This document shows positions 24,096-36,433 of a stretch of 64,000 nt of DNA, piece by piece. The notes under the pieces were generated by a model, which did no database searches, was not told where the DNA came from, and saw nothing but the letters and a program-made list of their open reading frames with translations. This DNA is from Bombyx mori (lineage: Eukaryota > Arthropoda > Insecta > Lepidoptera > Bombycidae). The stretch lies in the NCBI RefSeq assembly GCF_030269925.1, contig NC_085127.1, positions 10,919,501 through 10,983,500 of the forward strand, written 5' to 3'. Both the position numbers and the translations under genes were made by a program. Positions within the stretch are counted from its first letter, which is position 1. Every line of letters begins with the position of its first letter.

Positions 24096-25036
24096 AGTGA
24101 CACTAAAAACGAAATTTGTAATCGAAAGCAATTCAGTACGTTCACACTGGAACGTAAGGAATTCTATTTAGTTACCTATAGGACGGTGATACCCACCATT
24201 GCCGATGCACAGTACACCTGAACTCGGACCTGAAGCTGACGAACTCAGTGATAAGGATGGGGTATGTTGCTAACTACTTACCGAGCGCTTCCGAAGAACG
24301 CCTAACAGTTCAAAGGCAGCTCCTTTAGGATGGTTAATTTGGATGATGTTACCACTACACACGAATTAAATTGCATTCTAGCTGTAGATGGCCAAGATCG
24401 TGTACTCGTATCCCCTAATAAATGTAACTAATAAATAATAAAATAATACACTAACCTATTGATTTTTTTGCCTAAATCAATCTTTCGCCTGTTGTACCTA
24501 TAACAGCCCAAATTATATGGCGATTCTCGGAGCTGCGATATCGCGTAGACAATGGAAACATGTCCGAATAACAGCATTTTTGGATTATCTGTTTTGGACA
24601 ATACAGCCTCGATGCGTGTCGCCCCATCGCGAGCCGCGCTCACAGACCATCCTTTCCTGTTAATTAATGTTTGCCTTGTTTTAATTAGTTCCCACATTTA
24701 CACCATAACTAATTCTGATAATAATACGATAAGAGAGATAAATAATACAGCAAAGCTTTAGATAAATTTTAAAATAAGTAAGGACAAAATTAACACAACG
24801 ATGAAAGAAACTTAAAAAACTCAACTTTACACCAGAATCATATTTAAAATATAATATGGTAAAAAGTGATTTAGGCTAAAATGCAGTTGCGACATTTCTC
24901 CCGTCGAAGATTTTCTCTATTAGTCAACACATTTACTTATTTTGTTTAATGTTGTCACCAAAAAATTTGGAAATTGTATTTTTTTTATCTAAATTGTCAA
25001 TTAAAAAAACAACAGCGAAACTGGTACTGATGAGAC
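24096..25036. other. intergenic DNA, no gene seen
   Basis: Frames at 24428-24761 on both strands overlap each other and carry no recognisable motif. Confidence 0.4.
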
Positions 25037-25265
25037 CCCTTGAGTCCGCACGGGTAGGTACCACCGCCCTGCCTATTTCTGCCGTGAAGCAGTAATGCGT
25101 TTCGGTTTGAAGGTCGGGGCAGCCGTTGTAACTATACTGAGACCTGAGACTGAACTTATATCCCAAAGTGGGTGGCGCATGTACGTAGTAGATGTCTATG
25201 GGCTCCAGTAACCACTTAACACCAGGTGGGCTGTGAGCTCGTCCACCCATCTAAACAATAAAGAA
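25037..25265 (+). repeat. Bm1-type SINE
   Basis: Body and tail present (AGTCCGCACGGGTAGGTACC to TCTAAACAATAAAGAAAA); lacks the head. Confidence 0.87.
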
Positions 25266-25618
25266 AATATGTAATAGGTACATAAAATGAATCTAAAACT
25301 TGAATTGTCAGCGACTTATTGAATTTTGGTCAACAGACCAACGCTTGTGTGATAAAATACGAATCGACTAGTTTAAAGTTTACTTTTCATGACTGATGAT
25401 TGAAAAACTGATTGATGATTGAGATTGAGTTATTGTCTTTATGAAAACTTTTAATTTTTTTCAATTAATTTCATGTGCAACTCATTTTTGGAAAACATTT
25501 GCTTTTTTTTGCATTTGCGTTTGCATAAGGGGTCACAGGGCCCTAGACATCGCATCGGGAATGTCGCCATCGTTCTTAAAACACAAAGTGGAAATCGTCT
25601 TTACTCCAATGGTGTCTA

Positions 25619-26531
25619 CAGAGCCGGATTTAAACTTAATGTCGCTCCTGGGGACCGGAAAAAAATCCGCCCCAATACTGGAATTTTACCTAAAGTTGTA
25701 GTATAAATTAAGTATATTTTAATTTTCAAAATAACAATAACTACTTTATTGCAGAAACTTATGTTATATATTCCAAAAACATAAATAAATATTTGTTTTT
25801 TTTTTTTTCAAACAATTATAAATTTGGCACTAAGGGTGGGTCATAATTAATAATTTTACATAAAAAACTAATTAAATTTCTTAAATTACAGAAAATAGAA
25901 AAATCTATTATCTATTCATTAATACGTGAAGCAAAAACTGTATCCCTTTTTACAAAAAATGCGCGGATGGAGGAGTATGAAATTTTCCACATATAGAGAA
26001 TATAGAGAAGTTCACAATGCTAACTTTTTGAAATAATGCAAGATACATTAAACCAATAAAGAAAACATTACACTACCATGTCTTTGACACAGTAACATAT
26101 ACTCTTAGTTTATTGTCAAACTTTTGTTATTATAAAGTCTGCAGTCAAATTGAGAATAGGCTAATATTGTTTATCTTTAATATTACGAGTATTTGTCTAT
26201 AGTGTAGTCTGTTGAAACATATAATTTCAATTAATTATAGTCGAATCTCGACTAATGCGGGAACATTAGTTATTTTAAATTTCCAAGAAAATAAATTGAT
26301 TAAATCATTTTGATTATTATTTTTTCCAAAAGTGCCAAAATTATAATTCACAAATAATGAATGAACTGAATTTGTTGAATTATCAATTAAACAGAAAATT
26401 ATTTATAAACAGAAAATTATTAATAAATTGATTATATTGAGCAATATCAGACTAAAAAATATATTTTTATTTTCAAAATTTTGCCACCCTGGGCACTTGC
26501 CCCGACTGCCCCTAGTGTAAATCCACCACTG
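25619..26531. mobile_element. hAT-like element with 8-bp TSD, containing a Helitron
   Basis: Ends CAGAGCCGGATTTAAAC and the complement of CAGTGGTGGATTTACAC. Exact GGTGTCTA duplications lie at 25611-25618 and 26532-26539. No transposase is recognised. A family-A Helitron occupies 25911-26269. Confidence 0.85.
25911..26269 (+). mobile_element. Helitron (family A), nested in hAT-like element
   Basis: Starts A|TCTATTCATTAATACGTG and ends with the hairpin AGTCGAATCTCGACT and a mutated TTAG|T terminus (CTAG in the sister copies). Confidence 0.8.
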
Positions 26532-26539
26532 GGTGTCTA

Positions 26540-27394
26540 CCCCACTTACTAAAACACTCAATCAAATCATAGGATTGTTGTTCCTATCAATGTGAATTTA
26601 CCCCTACCACAAATTTGGGAAATTAGAAGTGGTAAACAAAAAGACATTTACAATTTCGGCAACAGAGCAAAGTTGCTGCCTATCGATTCAAGGGTTCATA
26701 AATAAAACAAATTTTTAGTTTATAAAATGTTTAATACTTTTGTTACATATTAAGATTCCAAGAAAATAAAATGCTCACGGTGCTGACGACACTAACACTA
26801 GTCAGCGCCAGACAAAACTAAACTATAATCCGAAAAAAAAAAGACAACTTTTTCAAAATACATTATCATAAATAAGACATTGTAATTATAAGACAAAAAT
26901 ATAAGACAAGCATTTGTGATCGGTCTCACTTCCCGTAGTTAAGATTATTAAACAAATAGTTAGCTAGCGATAGAAATTCTAAATCCTTTGGGACATAACT
27001 TGAAATTCTCGGCTGAACTGTCGATGAAATGTTGCCAGTGTCAAAATTTAACGTATTTCAGCAGTGCACACTCAATCCGTCAAAACAAGACTAAGTAATT
27101 TTTGAACATGATATTTGCTAAACTCATAAATCAAATATTAACTGATCGAAATATAACAATTCATATCGGTTTTCACATTACTGAACTTAGAACTGAAAGT
27201 AACATTAAAAATATTTTATTGAATTCCTGTGAACCTTGAATTAATGAAAAAAAAACAACACCGATGACAAACTAATTATCCTGACTGACAATTTAACTCA
27301 CAATTTGGTCGGTTTAAACTAAAAAAATCAAATTGATATTCAAAAGACATAATATATTTGGATATTGGGATAAGGGTAAGAAAAAGATATTTTT
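26540..27394. other. AT-rich intergenic DNA, no gene seen
   Basis: No recognisable feature apart from A runs near 26835 and 27248. Confidence 0.4.
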
Positions 27395-27660
27395 TATGGC
27401 CCTTGTAGGCAGAGGAGAGCCCATGGACTTCAGCAATGCCAGGAGCAGAACCAGGCCGCTTTCTACCGTTAAGTTCTCTCCAAATCTATAAATCAAAGAG
27501 AGCACTGACCTGGAAAGTGTCTGGAAAAAGGAAGAGAGGCCGCCCCAGAGCAACTTGGCGTTGCTCGGTGGAGCAGGAGCTAGGGGTCTTGGGTATGACG
27601 TGGGAAGAGTTAGAACAGACTGCCCAAGACCGTGTAATTTGAATGACATCTGCTGAACTA
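27395..27660 (+). pseudogene. family B tail joined to an RTE-like LINE C-terminal fragment
   Basis: 27395-27466 is a family B 3'-end copy. It is followed by coding for ALTWKVSGKRKRGRPRATW and VEQELGVLGMTWEELEQTAQ, the typical C-terminus of an RTE-like LINE. The frame stops at 27640. It lies 50 bp beyond the CCT3 stop codon on the opposite strand. Confidence 0.7.
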
Positions 27661-27712
27661 CGGTCAAGATTAGTCCCAAAAGCGAGCTTAAATGCTAATA
27701 ATATTATGTAAG

Positions 27713-30700
27713 TTAGTTTTCTTGTGCGGCCATCTCGGCCGGCGCCGCGGGCTCGTTGTTCTTGTTCTTCTTGGAGCCCGACACGATGTCGTCGATCCTC
27801 AACAGCAGGATCGCTGTTTCGACGGCTGTTTTGTACACCTGCAGTACGAATTTCATTTTAATGTTATATCTTAATGTTTCATTTTTTAATAGCATAAAAG
27901 ATTCGTCGTATTCATCGTGTATTCGGAGGCTAATTGTATCAGAGCGCCGCTCATGAAACAAACGAACAAATTAAGGAAGTGTTAGGCAACGGCATGGCAT
28001 TTGTCATTTTAATAAGGAACGGTGATCACTCGCTCTTAGGAGGTCACCGGTCACCGTTCTCGTCGAACCAGTTGCTTGCGACGAAGGGCTTGACGAGTAA
28101 ATTAACCCTCAGACACAGCCCACTGAGTTTCTCGCCGGATCTTCTCAGTGGGTCGCGTTTCCGATCCGGCGGTAGATTCTGCGAAGCACGGCTCTTGCTA
28201 GGGTTCGCGTTAGCATCGTCGTCAGGTTTGAGCCCCGTGAGCTCACCTACTAGTTAAGGTTACGCTGAAATAGCCTTTCAAGGCTCTCAGGTAGGTAGGT
28301 AAAAAAAAAGCTCTTAGGAGATCCGTATAGGCTTCGTCTGCGATAAAAATGGGAGAAAAACCTGGCGACCTATTTGTTATTTTGATATACACTATAGTAA
28401 TTGTTATGAAGCGTTGGCGTTTTTTGTTTATTGTAAGTCATTATATGTATTCATTTTAGTTATATATTTTGTCTGTCTCATTGAATATGGCGTCTATTGC
28501 ATACAACTTAAATAATTTTGATCCCTATTGACGTCTTGATGATAAAGCTATTAAGATCTAAAGTTAAGTTTCAATTGTATTGTAAAACGACCGCTTCAGC
28601 CTTCAAACTGGTACTCAAAACTGATTCGCGGCAGAAGTAGGCAGAACCGCGGTACCTAGCCGGGAAGGCTACAGTGCATAGATGCAGGATGGTGTGGTCT
28701 ACGGACCTGCAGTTTAACGGCGAGCGGCTCCCAGATCCCCTTGACGGCCATGTCGACGATCTCGCCGGTCTCGCCGTCGATGCCGGCGGAGGCGAGTCCG
28801 GCGGCGTGGCGCGCCCGCAGCGCCGTGAGCGTGCGGATGGTGTTGGCGCCGCAGTTCTGCGCCAGCGTGCGCGGTATTATCTCTGCAACACAATTATACA
28901 AATTCGAGAGACTTTTTGGCGGGAACGCGAGTAGTGAAGTTGTGTGATTTGTTTTATTTTGTCTATTTAGTGTTTCTTCAGGTTTAAATGTGTAATAACG
29001 GTGGTTTATTAACTGTTTAATATCTGTGAAAGTGCACAAATGTGGGAAAATGTAACAAAGCCGCTGGACATAACTTCTCGGGATCCTCCAAAAAGTCCAC
29101 TGGAAAAAATGTCAGTAAACGACCATCATTTTACTGAGATTATATTTCATCCCATATCATCTCATCTCATTTCATTTCATTTCATCCCAGTTGATCTCAA
29201 ATTAATCATCTTAATTTTATTTCATTTCATTTCACTCCATATTATCATTTTTCATACAATTATGAATATAAATTAAAATAAGATATGACTTAAAGGTCTT
29301 AGTTACCAAGTCATAAAATCCCTTAAAAAATAAAAATAAAATACAAATTCTAATGGTCAGTTCAAGTTTTATGTGCCAACCGCCTTCAGTGCGAATTTTT
29401 TAACGTTCTCGATAGCGTAAAAGTTAACTCATGTTTGTATGAAATCGTTTGCGTACGTTTGCCGCTAGGGGCGCTGTTCCAACTGCATACAAAATTGGGT
29501 TAACTTTTACGCCATCGAGAACGTTAAGAAACTCGCACTAAGCACGCGGAACTCTGGCATTACGTAACGTTCTGAGCGCAGTGCAGCCTGCAAGTATTAA
29601 AATCTCTAGAGATTCATATTCTAAATATTAAACTTAAATTTTTCCTATTTACTTCTAGTATTGAAAAAAATCAGAATTATTGTTGTGTTCGCATTATCTA
29701 CAATACAAAAATGTAAATATAATTTTATCATTCACTGATCGTAATGAAGTTCATAAAAATCGGCCATGATATTGGCAGAATATGCGAGGATCAAACTAAG
29801 CAGATTGATTAGATCTGTATATGCCAGTTGTTTTGAGGATCTTCCGCCTTTAAAGGTTTGAGTAAGGGTCATGGCACACTATGCAAGCACTGCAACGGCA
29901 CCGCTTCAGCCCAGTGAATAATAGCTTGTCATTTGAATTTGATCCTTAAATCGTATGTCGTATAATATGTTTCGTAACGTCGGTTGCGATATCGGGACAG
30001 TGGTGGGGAAGACCCTAAATCACCTCGTGTATAATCAAATCGTAACCCGATTTTTATTGTTTACCATAAACTCTAAAAATCGCTGGGGCGAGCTCACGAC
30101 GATTATCCCCACCACTGCCGTCCCGATATCGCCACTGATTTTAGGGTCGTGCGTAGGCCGCTTGAAGCTTCTTTCATAGCGCATACGTTGTTATGGACAC
30201 GTTCACAGTGTACTGTACTATATATTATTAGCTAAGCATAGGTATACAGCGGGGTGCTAGTACCGAGCGCGGTGGCGACGGCCCTGTAGGGCGTGTTGTG
30301 CGCGGCGCGGTGCGACAGCGCGCTGGACACGGCCATCTCCGCGGCGCCGCCCCCCGCCACCAGCCGCGGCGACACCACCTGCACGCACAACATTATATTA
30401 TAATCAATTTCAATACCATCATTATGTATTTGTACATGATGGATATATCGATATCATAATATGGGCAATTTAATTCTACCACTTCAAAAAATTCTGTAAA
30501 AAAAAAGGTAAAATAAACAACCTTTTTAATTATAACTAGCGACCCGCCCTCGCTTCGCTTCGGAAACATTAAATTTTATTATTGATAGGCGAGTCCCGCC
30601 ATGTTTGGCGCGGTACGACAATAACTGCGGGTGAGGCCGCGGGGCGGAGCTAGTCTAAAAAAAGTAGCCTAAGTTACTCCTTATATCATCAGCTACCTAT

Positions 30701-33700
30701 CCGTGAAAGTCCCGTCAATATCAGTCCAGTCGTTCCAAAGATTAGCCGGAACAGTCAGACAGACAGACAAAAATTGTAAAAAATGTTATTTTGGTATATG
30801 TACCGTATATATATTCATATGTATGTAGTAAAAAGAGGCTATTTCAATATTACAAACAGACACTCCAATTTTATTTATATGTATAGATATTAATTCTGCA
30901 ATAGTAAGAAAATGAATAACAATATTAAACAACTTCATTTTAAGTACACAAAATAATTATATTTACCCTAAGTACTAACTAATAACGTATCTCTAGTATG
31001 AGTTCTGTTTAAAATCATTAGGACAGAATGGGCATTTAAAATAATAAATTAACACTTATATTTGTTTTGTATTACATTTTGAAAATCAATCATACTTTTA
31101 AATGTGGACATTTATTGGAATTACCAAATGTCTTAGTTCTCTCTTTTTTTAATCATACAATGACTTTATATAATTATATAAAATAAGAAAGATTGTATTT
31201 TTTTTAAACCAATGATTTCTTAATCGAATATACGATTCGAAAAAAAAATGCAAATTCATATACAGTAGATAGATAATGTGTCAATACACTTACCAAATTC
31301 TTGGCGACGTGTAAAGCGTCTTGAAGATTCCTTTCAATCTCATTCAGGACATCCTTAGAAGCACCACGGAGTAATATTGTGCATGCCTTCAAAATGTATT
31401 TTTAGATTATTATTCCATTTTATTTTACTCATTTTCTATATTCATTTTAATAGTTGAGAGGAGAAAATGCATATCGTTAAACTATTATTGTAATACTATG
31501 AAATTATTGTTAGGTATACTATTAATCACTCCAGGTCAAGGAGCAAGCGCAAGACAGGGTAAAGTGGAGACAACTTGTGAGAGCCCTATGTACTAGCGGG
31601 GTATCCTAGGACAACAACAACAATACTATTAATCAAGGTAATTTACGCTGCACTGTCCTCAGTAGGTCATTGATGCTCTTTTTTATTGTTTAGATAGGTG
31701 AACGAGCTCTCGTCTCATGTTAAGGGATTGCAACCCACAGACATCAACATCAATGTTGTCATCGTCCTTTATTATTTAACCAGACAATTTAACACTCACT
31801 GTTATCATGTTTGATGCATTAAGAATCGCCAAACATATTAAACACTGTTTAATAGTGAGTTTATTTTAAAAAAAAAGATGAAGTAGTAATAACATCTACT
31901 ATTTAAGTGTTTGTGTGTTTTTCTTCCATACATTCTTAATGCACTTCTTCAATTGTTTTGAGACTTGGTAGCTGTAGCTGGTACTTCAGGGAATAATTAT
32001 TTTACAGTACCAAGACATGACAGGTGGTAAGTGAATAGTTTCAAGAAATCTATGTCTTACATACAAGTAATGATAATCACAGCAGAATGTGAGCAGATTA
32101 GTGATTTAAATATAATTAATTTAGTACCTTGGGGTTCTTGCATTCAGTGACAAAAGTGAAATATTCATCTCCGATCTTCTTGATCTCAAACAGTCCAGCT
32201 CCAGTGCCGACATCGGATTCCTTGAGTTCCTCAGTACGGTTGACAATTGTTGCTCCACACGCCCGCGCTAGACGGTTGTTGTCCGTTTTACGGAGTCTAG
32301 AATGATTTTCAATTAATTAAACTGAGAAATAAAACTTTAAAGGTGTCTGCTCAATACTGTAATGGCAAATACAGAACTGAACTCAATAATTCTATCCAAT
32401 CATATCGAAAATTTAGTTTATTGCTCACAAAGCGGAAATAGTTGATTGAATGTTAAGTGGTTACGAGTGTGTGAGTTTTATGATCTGCATAAACCTCAAA
32501 CCCTCACTGCACCCTCCACATAGGTCATCTATCAAGTCATAGTCTCAAATGTACCAGAATGTACATGCGTCAAATGTACCAGAATATCTTTATAATCAGA
32601 AAGCATGGTGATTTACTGTGTTATAGTTACATTATTGTTACTACATTACATTATTATTACTACATTACATTATTATTACTACATTACATTATTATTAGAC
32701 ATAGTATTATTTATAGTTACAAGACATAATGATAGCATGCTCAAAATAAGAGATACCACTAGTTAGTGTGGTACTTACTACCTCCAAAAATGTGTTAAAT
32801 TATTACTACCCTTTTATTAAAGCAGCACATCAGTCACAATGAAACAAAACAAAGAAGGCTTTATTCACATATTATACAATGTGAAAATACATACCTGCGG
32901 ATAGCAGTAATTCCAGCCTTAACAAGGTAATGTTGTGCAAGATCTGAAACTCCCTTTTCGGTAAAGACAATATCTGGTTTAAGTGCAATAATTTCTTCAC
33001 ATTGACGCTGTACATGTTCCTCTTCTAGTTGTAGCAGTTTAGTGAAGTCCTATAATAAATAAAATCATGTTCGTTATGATCAGTCAAATTCTACATTCTA
33101 ATCTATGTATATATATAAAAATGAATTGCTGTTCGTTAGTATCGCTAAAAGTCGAGAACGGCTGGACCCATTTGGCTAATTTCGATCTTGAATTATTTGT
33201 GGAAGTCCAGAGAAGGTTTAAAAGGTATATAAATATGAAAATACTCGGAATTAAATAAAAATAACTATTTTGTTTTTCCTTTGATGTGTCTTCCGTCGGA
33301 CGGATTCCTTTTGTTTGTTTTAAGTTTATTTTATACAAAAATTTAGGTCTTTTACTTATAGATTGAGGCACTACGAAGTTTGCCGGATCAGCTAGTATTC
33401 AATATAATAAGTCTAGAAATCAGGAATTTTCCATAGACACTAACTACCCATTGGCAATTACACAACAAAAATTATTCACTGGGTATTGTGGCAACCACTT
33501 TAATGTCAGATCAGAAATTTAAAAAGACACTGCCATATCAACCATTGTTTTTATTCAACATACAAATGTCTTTGTCAGACATTGTAATATTCCATGTCAC
33601 TTTGATTAATGTAACTTAAACTTCATGTAAAGATGGCCAATATCATAATGCATGTACTCGCAATGGAAGGAATTTCTCAATCTTTTTGTTTTTCGAATTA

Positions 33701-35960
33701 CTCTTCTTTTTTTGGTTTAAATTGGCAAACCTACAACCCATGTCAGCCAATCAAATGTTGGCTAGGTGTTGGTACATGAATTCCACCACAAAGACATGAG
33801 GACATAGTCTCATTTGTATTGAATTAATGGGTCCAATTAGTAATTTTAAAGTATAAAACTTGCACAGTATTATTTACCTGTTCACCCATAATCTCAATGT
33901 TGGTCTGACTCTCTCCCTTTTTGTATTCAAGTGGGCAATCCAACAGGATAATGCGCGGATTTTCAATATACCTCCTCATCTTTGGATGGGTTACATCCTT
34001 GTTGAACATAACACCGCTGAGTACACGAGACTCTTCAACTGTGCCACCTGGGATCTTTTCCACTTTTGCATAACTGTAAATGATTTATTAAAATTGTATT
34101 TTGAGACATATGTGGTAAGTTTAAGAAGACAATGATAAAAAAATATATATTGTGTCACATACAAAATACTATCTTCATTTCATTAACTACGCAGATACTT
34201 CATTTTGGTCCTTTTTTGTTTCATTTTTTTACACTCTTATATCATAGTACACACTACTTCATCTACTCTCCTTAGCTGATTTTGGCCAAGGTGTCAACTT
34301 TAACTCTATTTCTAATTGTCAAGGTATTTTTTTTTTTCTATTTTATCACATCTGGTATTTGTTGTCAAAAATGATTCCTTGATATATCCTTACTTTGTGA
34401 ACTGTTATATAAACTACAATCAATGGTATACCTTGACCATCACATTGGTGATATATTTAGCAACTGTATCCCAGCCAGAGTCAGTCAGTATATTTATTAT
34501 AAGCCTTTGATATCAAGTTGTAGCTTTTGTGAAATTATTTTGCTTTTCTGTATAAAAATGTGTAATACTTACTTTTTAATGTCAACCTCAATTCTGCCAT
34601 TATCATTCACAGTAACAGTATTAACCGCATCAAGAGCAATGTCTACGGCAAGATCTGCCCAACGACCGATGTACTTTGTTCCAACACATGAACGAATCTG
34701 TTAATAAATTTTAAATTTATTGCCAAATAATGGATATCAACAATACATATGATGCAATGACATAGTCAAGCACCGGTCTTCAGCTGAGGATTCTCCTCAA
34801 ATGTCAATTGAATAAGACCATGCTATATCACTCAAAGACTGAAAATAGCCCAATCCATAGTTGCATTTTACATAACATAGTTGTTTGGAAGAATTCTGGT
34901 TTGGTGATAGGCAGTGCAGTGGTAAAAATATCATGGGATTGTCCCAAATAATTCCATAAAACACTCCCCAAGGAAAATAAAGTATAAACTATAAAGTATA
35001 GAGTACTGTTACCCCTATTTTAGAAAAAACTTTTTTATTTTTTTAATTTTTACAGTCCAATCATTTGTAACACAACTATCAACAAGTTGCAGCATGTAGC
35101 AAGCGTATTTCAAGTCAGGGACTGTAATGATTTAATTTTGTTTATATCAACTATTTTACTTACGATTTCAAACTATTTACTTAAAACTATTATTTTACTT
35201 ACAACTTCTTTCATCTTATCTCTATCATTCAAATCTACAGGCACTGAAATTTTGTCTTGAAGCAGAACTATAGCATCCTCTAAAGCTTGGCGGTATTCTC
35301 TGATGATGACTGTTGGATGAATATTCTGTGTCAAGAAAGGTTCTGCAATCGCCAACATTTCTCCTGCTAGCACTATGACTGATGTGGTTCCATCTCCAAC
35401 CTTCAAATAGATAAGACTCAATTTCATAATTAGATGCAATACAACACAGACACTCAAATAAATAATACTAATATTAGGCATTAACAGATCATGGTACATG
35501 ATTATCTACAAAAATCATTTTCTAACCTCTTCATCTTGGGTCCTTGCGATTTCGATCATAGATTTTGCAGCTGGATGTTGGACTGTGATTTCCCTGAGTA
35601 TAGCATTACCATCGTTGGTCATCACGATGCCTCCCATAGGGTCCATTAACATTTTTAACATGGCCTGAGGTCCGAGGCATGTTCTTATAACATCGGCTAT
35701 GGTCTAAAACAAAAGTAAGTACAGGTTTTTTTCGCGTTTTAAATCAAGTTTATGGTGAAAATTTTTATATTTTCAAGTTTCTTAATTTAAATACCTTTCC
35801 TGCACTAATATTTTCAAGCTGAACTTTCCGGCCGGACTCACGTTTTGTATTTTGGCCTGAGAAACGAATATGATGAATTAGAACGTGTTTCTTGATAAAT
35901 TTATCATATTTAAGTGTTAAGATACTCACTGAGAACTAATATAGGTTGCTGTCCATACAT
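27713..35960 (-). CDS. CCT3: T-complex protein 1 subunit gamma (CCT3), 12 coding exons, complete
   Basis: Gamma subunit of the cytosolic chaperonin CCT/TRiC, the ATP-driven double ring that folds actin, tubulin and other proteins. Coding exons in transcript order: 35930-35960, 35795-35856, 35527-35703, 35203-35400, 34573-34697, 33878-34073, 32895-33049, 32128-32296, 31294-31386, 30264-30378, 28707-28882, 27713-27838. Every intron is GT-AG and the lengths sum to 1623 nt (540 aa plus stop), close to the usual ~545 aa of the family. Visible motifs are the N-terminal [12 protein letters not shown], the NDGNAI loop (about residues 61-66), the nucleotide-binding GDGTT (92-96), the catalytic Asp in RNLQDA (about D394), the AGGGAAE loop (about 410-416) and the C-terminal RIDDIVSG. 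The start is the only ATG ahead of the conserved [11 protein letters not shown]. Introns carry Bm1, LINE, Helitron and MITE insertions. Exons 10 and 11 are far richer in G/C than exons 1-9. Exon boundaries are inferred from sequence and protein continuity, without transcript data. Confidence 0.97.
28060..28312 (+). repeat. jockey-like LINE 3' UTR (family D) in CCT3 intron
   Basis: Long copy running from TTGCTTGCGACGAAGGGCTT through GGATCTTCTCAGTGGGTCGC to a GTAGGTAGGTAAAAAAAAAG tail; inserted antisense to CCT3 between exons 12 and 11. Confidence 0.78.
28594..28670 (-). repeat. decayed Bm1 fragment in CCT3 intron
   Basis: Recognisable CGGCAGAAGTAGGCAGAACC and neighbouring phrases; strongly diverged. 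Confidence 0.5.
28906..29340 (+). mobile_element. retroposon family F, copy 1 (CCT3 intron 10)
   Basis: A 435-bp unit starting GAGAGACTTTTTGGCGGGAA, with a CATTT/CATCT-rich stretch and an A-rich end. Exact ATACAAATTC duplications lie at 28896-28905 and 29341-29350. A second copy is at 37198-37616. No open frame or tRNA head; class unknown. Confidence 0.88.
29384..29542. mobile_element. fold-back MITE family M, copy in CCT3 intron
   Basis: Inverted ends CTTCAGTGCGAATTTTTTAA and CTTAGTGCGAGTTTCTTAAC (the latter on the complement), plus the shared middle TTTGCGTACGTTTGCCGCTA. Confidence 0.82.
29984..30132. repeat. short inverted-repeat element in CCT3 intron
   Basis: TTGCGATATCGGGACAGTGG and its imperfect complement (extra GC) bound about 150 bp. 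A further pair GACCCTAAAT/ATTTTAGGGTC lies just inside on one side and just outside on the other. No target duplication identified. Confidence 0.65.
30536..30887 (-). mobile_element. Helitron (family C) in CCT3 intron
   Basis: On the minus strand it starts A|TCTATACATATAAAT and ends with CGAAGCGAGGGCGGGTCG then CTAG|T. The 352-bp length shows it is non-autonomous. Confidence 0.83.
31535..31609 (+). pseudogene. LINE ORF2 C-terminal scrap in CCT3 intron
   Basis: Reads [20 protein letters not shown] and ends GVS-stop, like the last residues of RTE-like LINE polyproteins, followed by a CAA repeat. Confidence 0.55.
31679..31757 (-). repeat. decayed Bm1 tail in CCT3 intron
   Basis: TTTATTGTTTAGATAGGTGA and following phrases match the Bm1 3' end. 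Confidence 0.55.
32629..32698. repeat. tandem repeat, 19-bp unit x 3.7
   Basis: ACATTATTATTACTACATT repeated with one substitution in the first unit; in CCT3 intron 7. Confidence 0.9.
33102..33395 (+). mobile_element. Helitron (family B) in CCT3 intron
   Basis: Starts A|TCTATGTATATATATAAA and ends GCCGGATCAGCTAG|T. Matches 53146-53436 and 59311-59603. Confidence 0.85.
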
Positions 35961-36433
35961 TTTGAAAAAATTAAATGTGTTTTATTATTTAAATTACAAA
36001 AACTTCTTCCAGAAAATCGGTGCCCAATGACAAATTTATGAGAGACAAGAAAATCGCGTGTTGATCTTAGTTGCCACACTGAAAAAGAACCATAGATTAC
36101 ATTTCATAAAAAATAAAAAGTTTCTACTTAAGCTTTACTTATTAGATATGAAATAATTAATAATTGGGAATTTAATTGTTTTTATGATCGAACAATCACC
36201 AATAGTCATCGAACAAACGATAATTGATCAAAATTGATTTGAGCAATAAAAATAAAGATATCTAATAAAAGGGGCCAACTTAAAGGTGATCATTTGTTTA
36301 ATTAATTATAAATAAATAAAAGACGAAGAAACAATTTTTACATTCGAACATTAACGAACAAACGACGAGTAAGTTACTAAAAATAAATAAAAACCGAAAA
36401 TCAAAAAAGAGGAGACAAATTCAGTGAGCCGTA

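Noticed and set aside
32629..32698. Considered as a CRISPR-like repeat array
   Set aside because: Units are contiguous with no spacers, in an intron of an animal gene; it is a simple tandem repeat.
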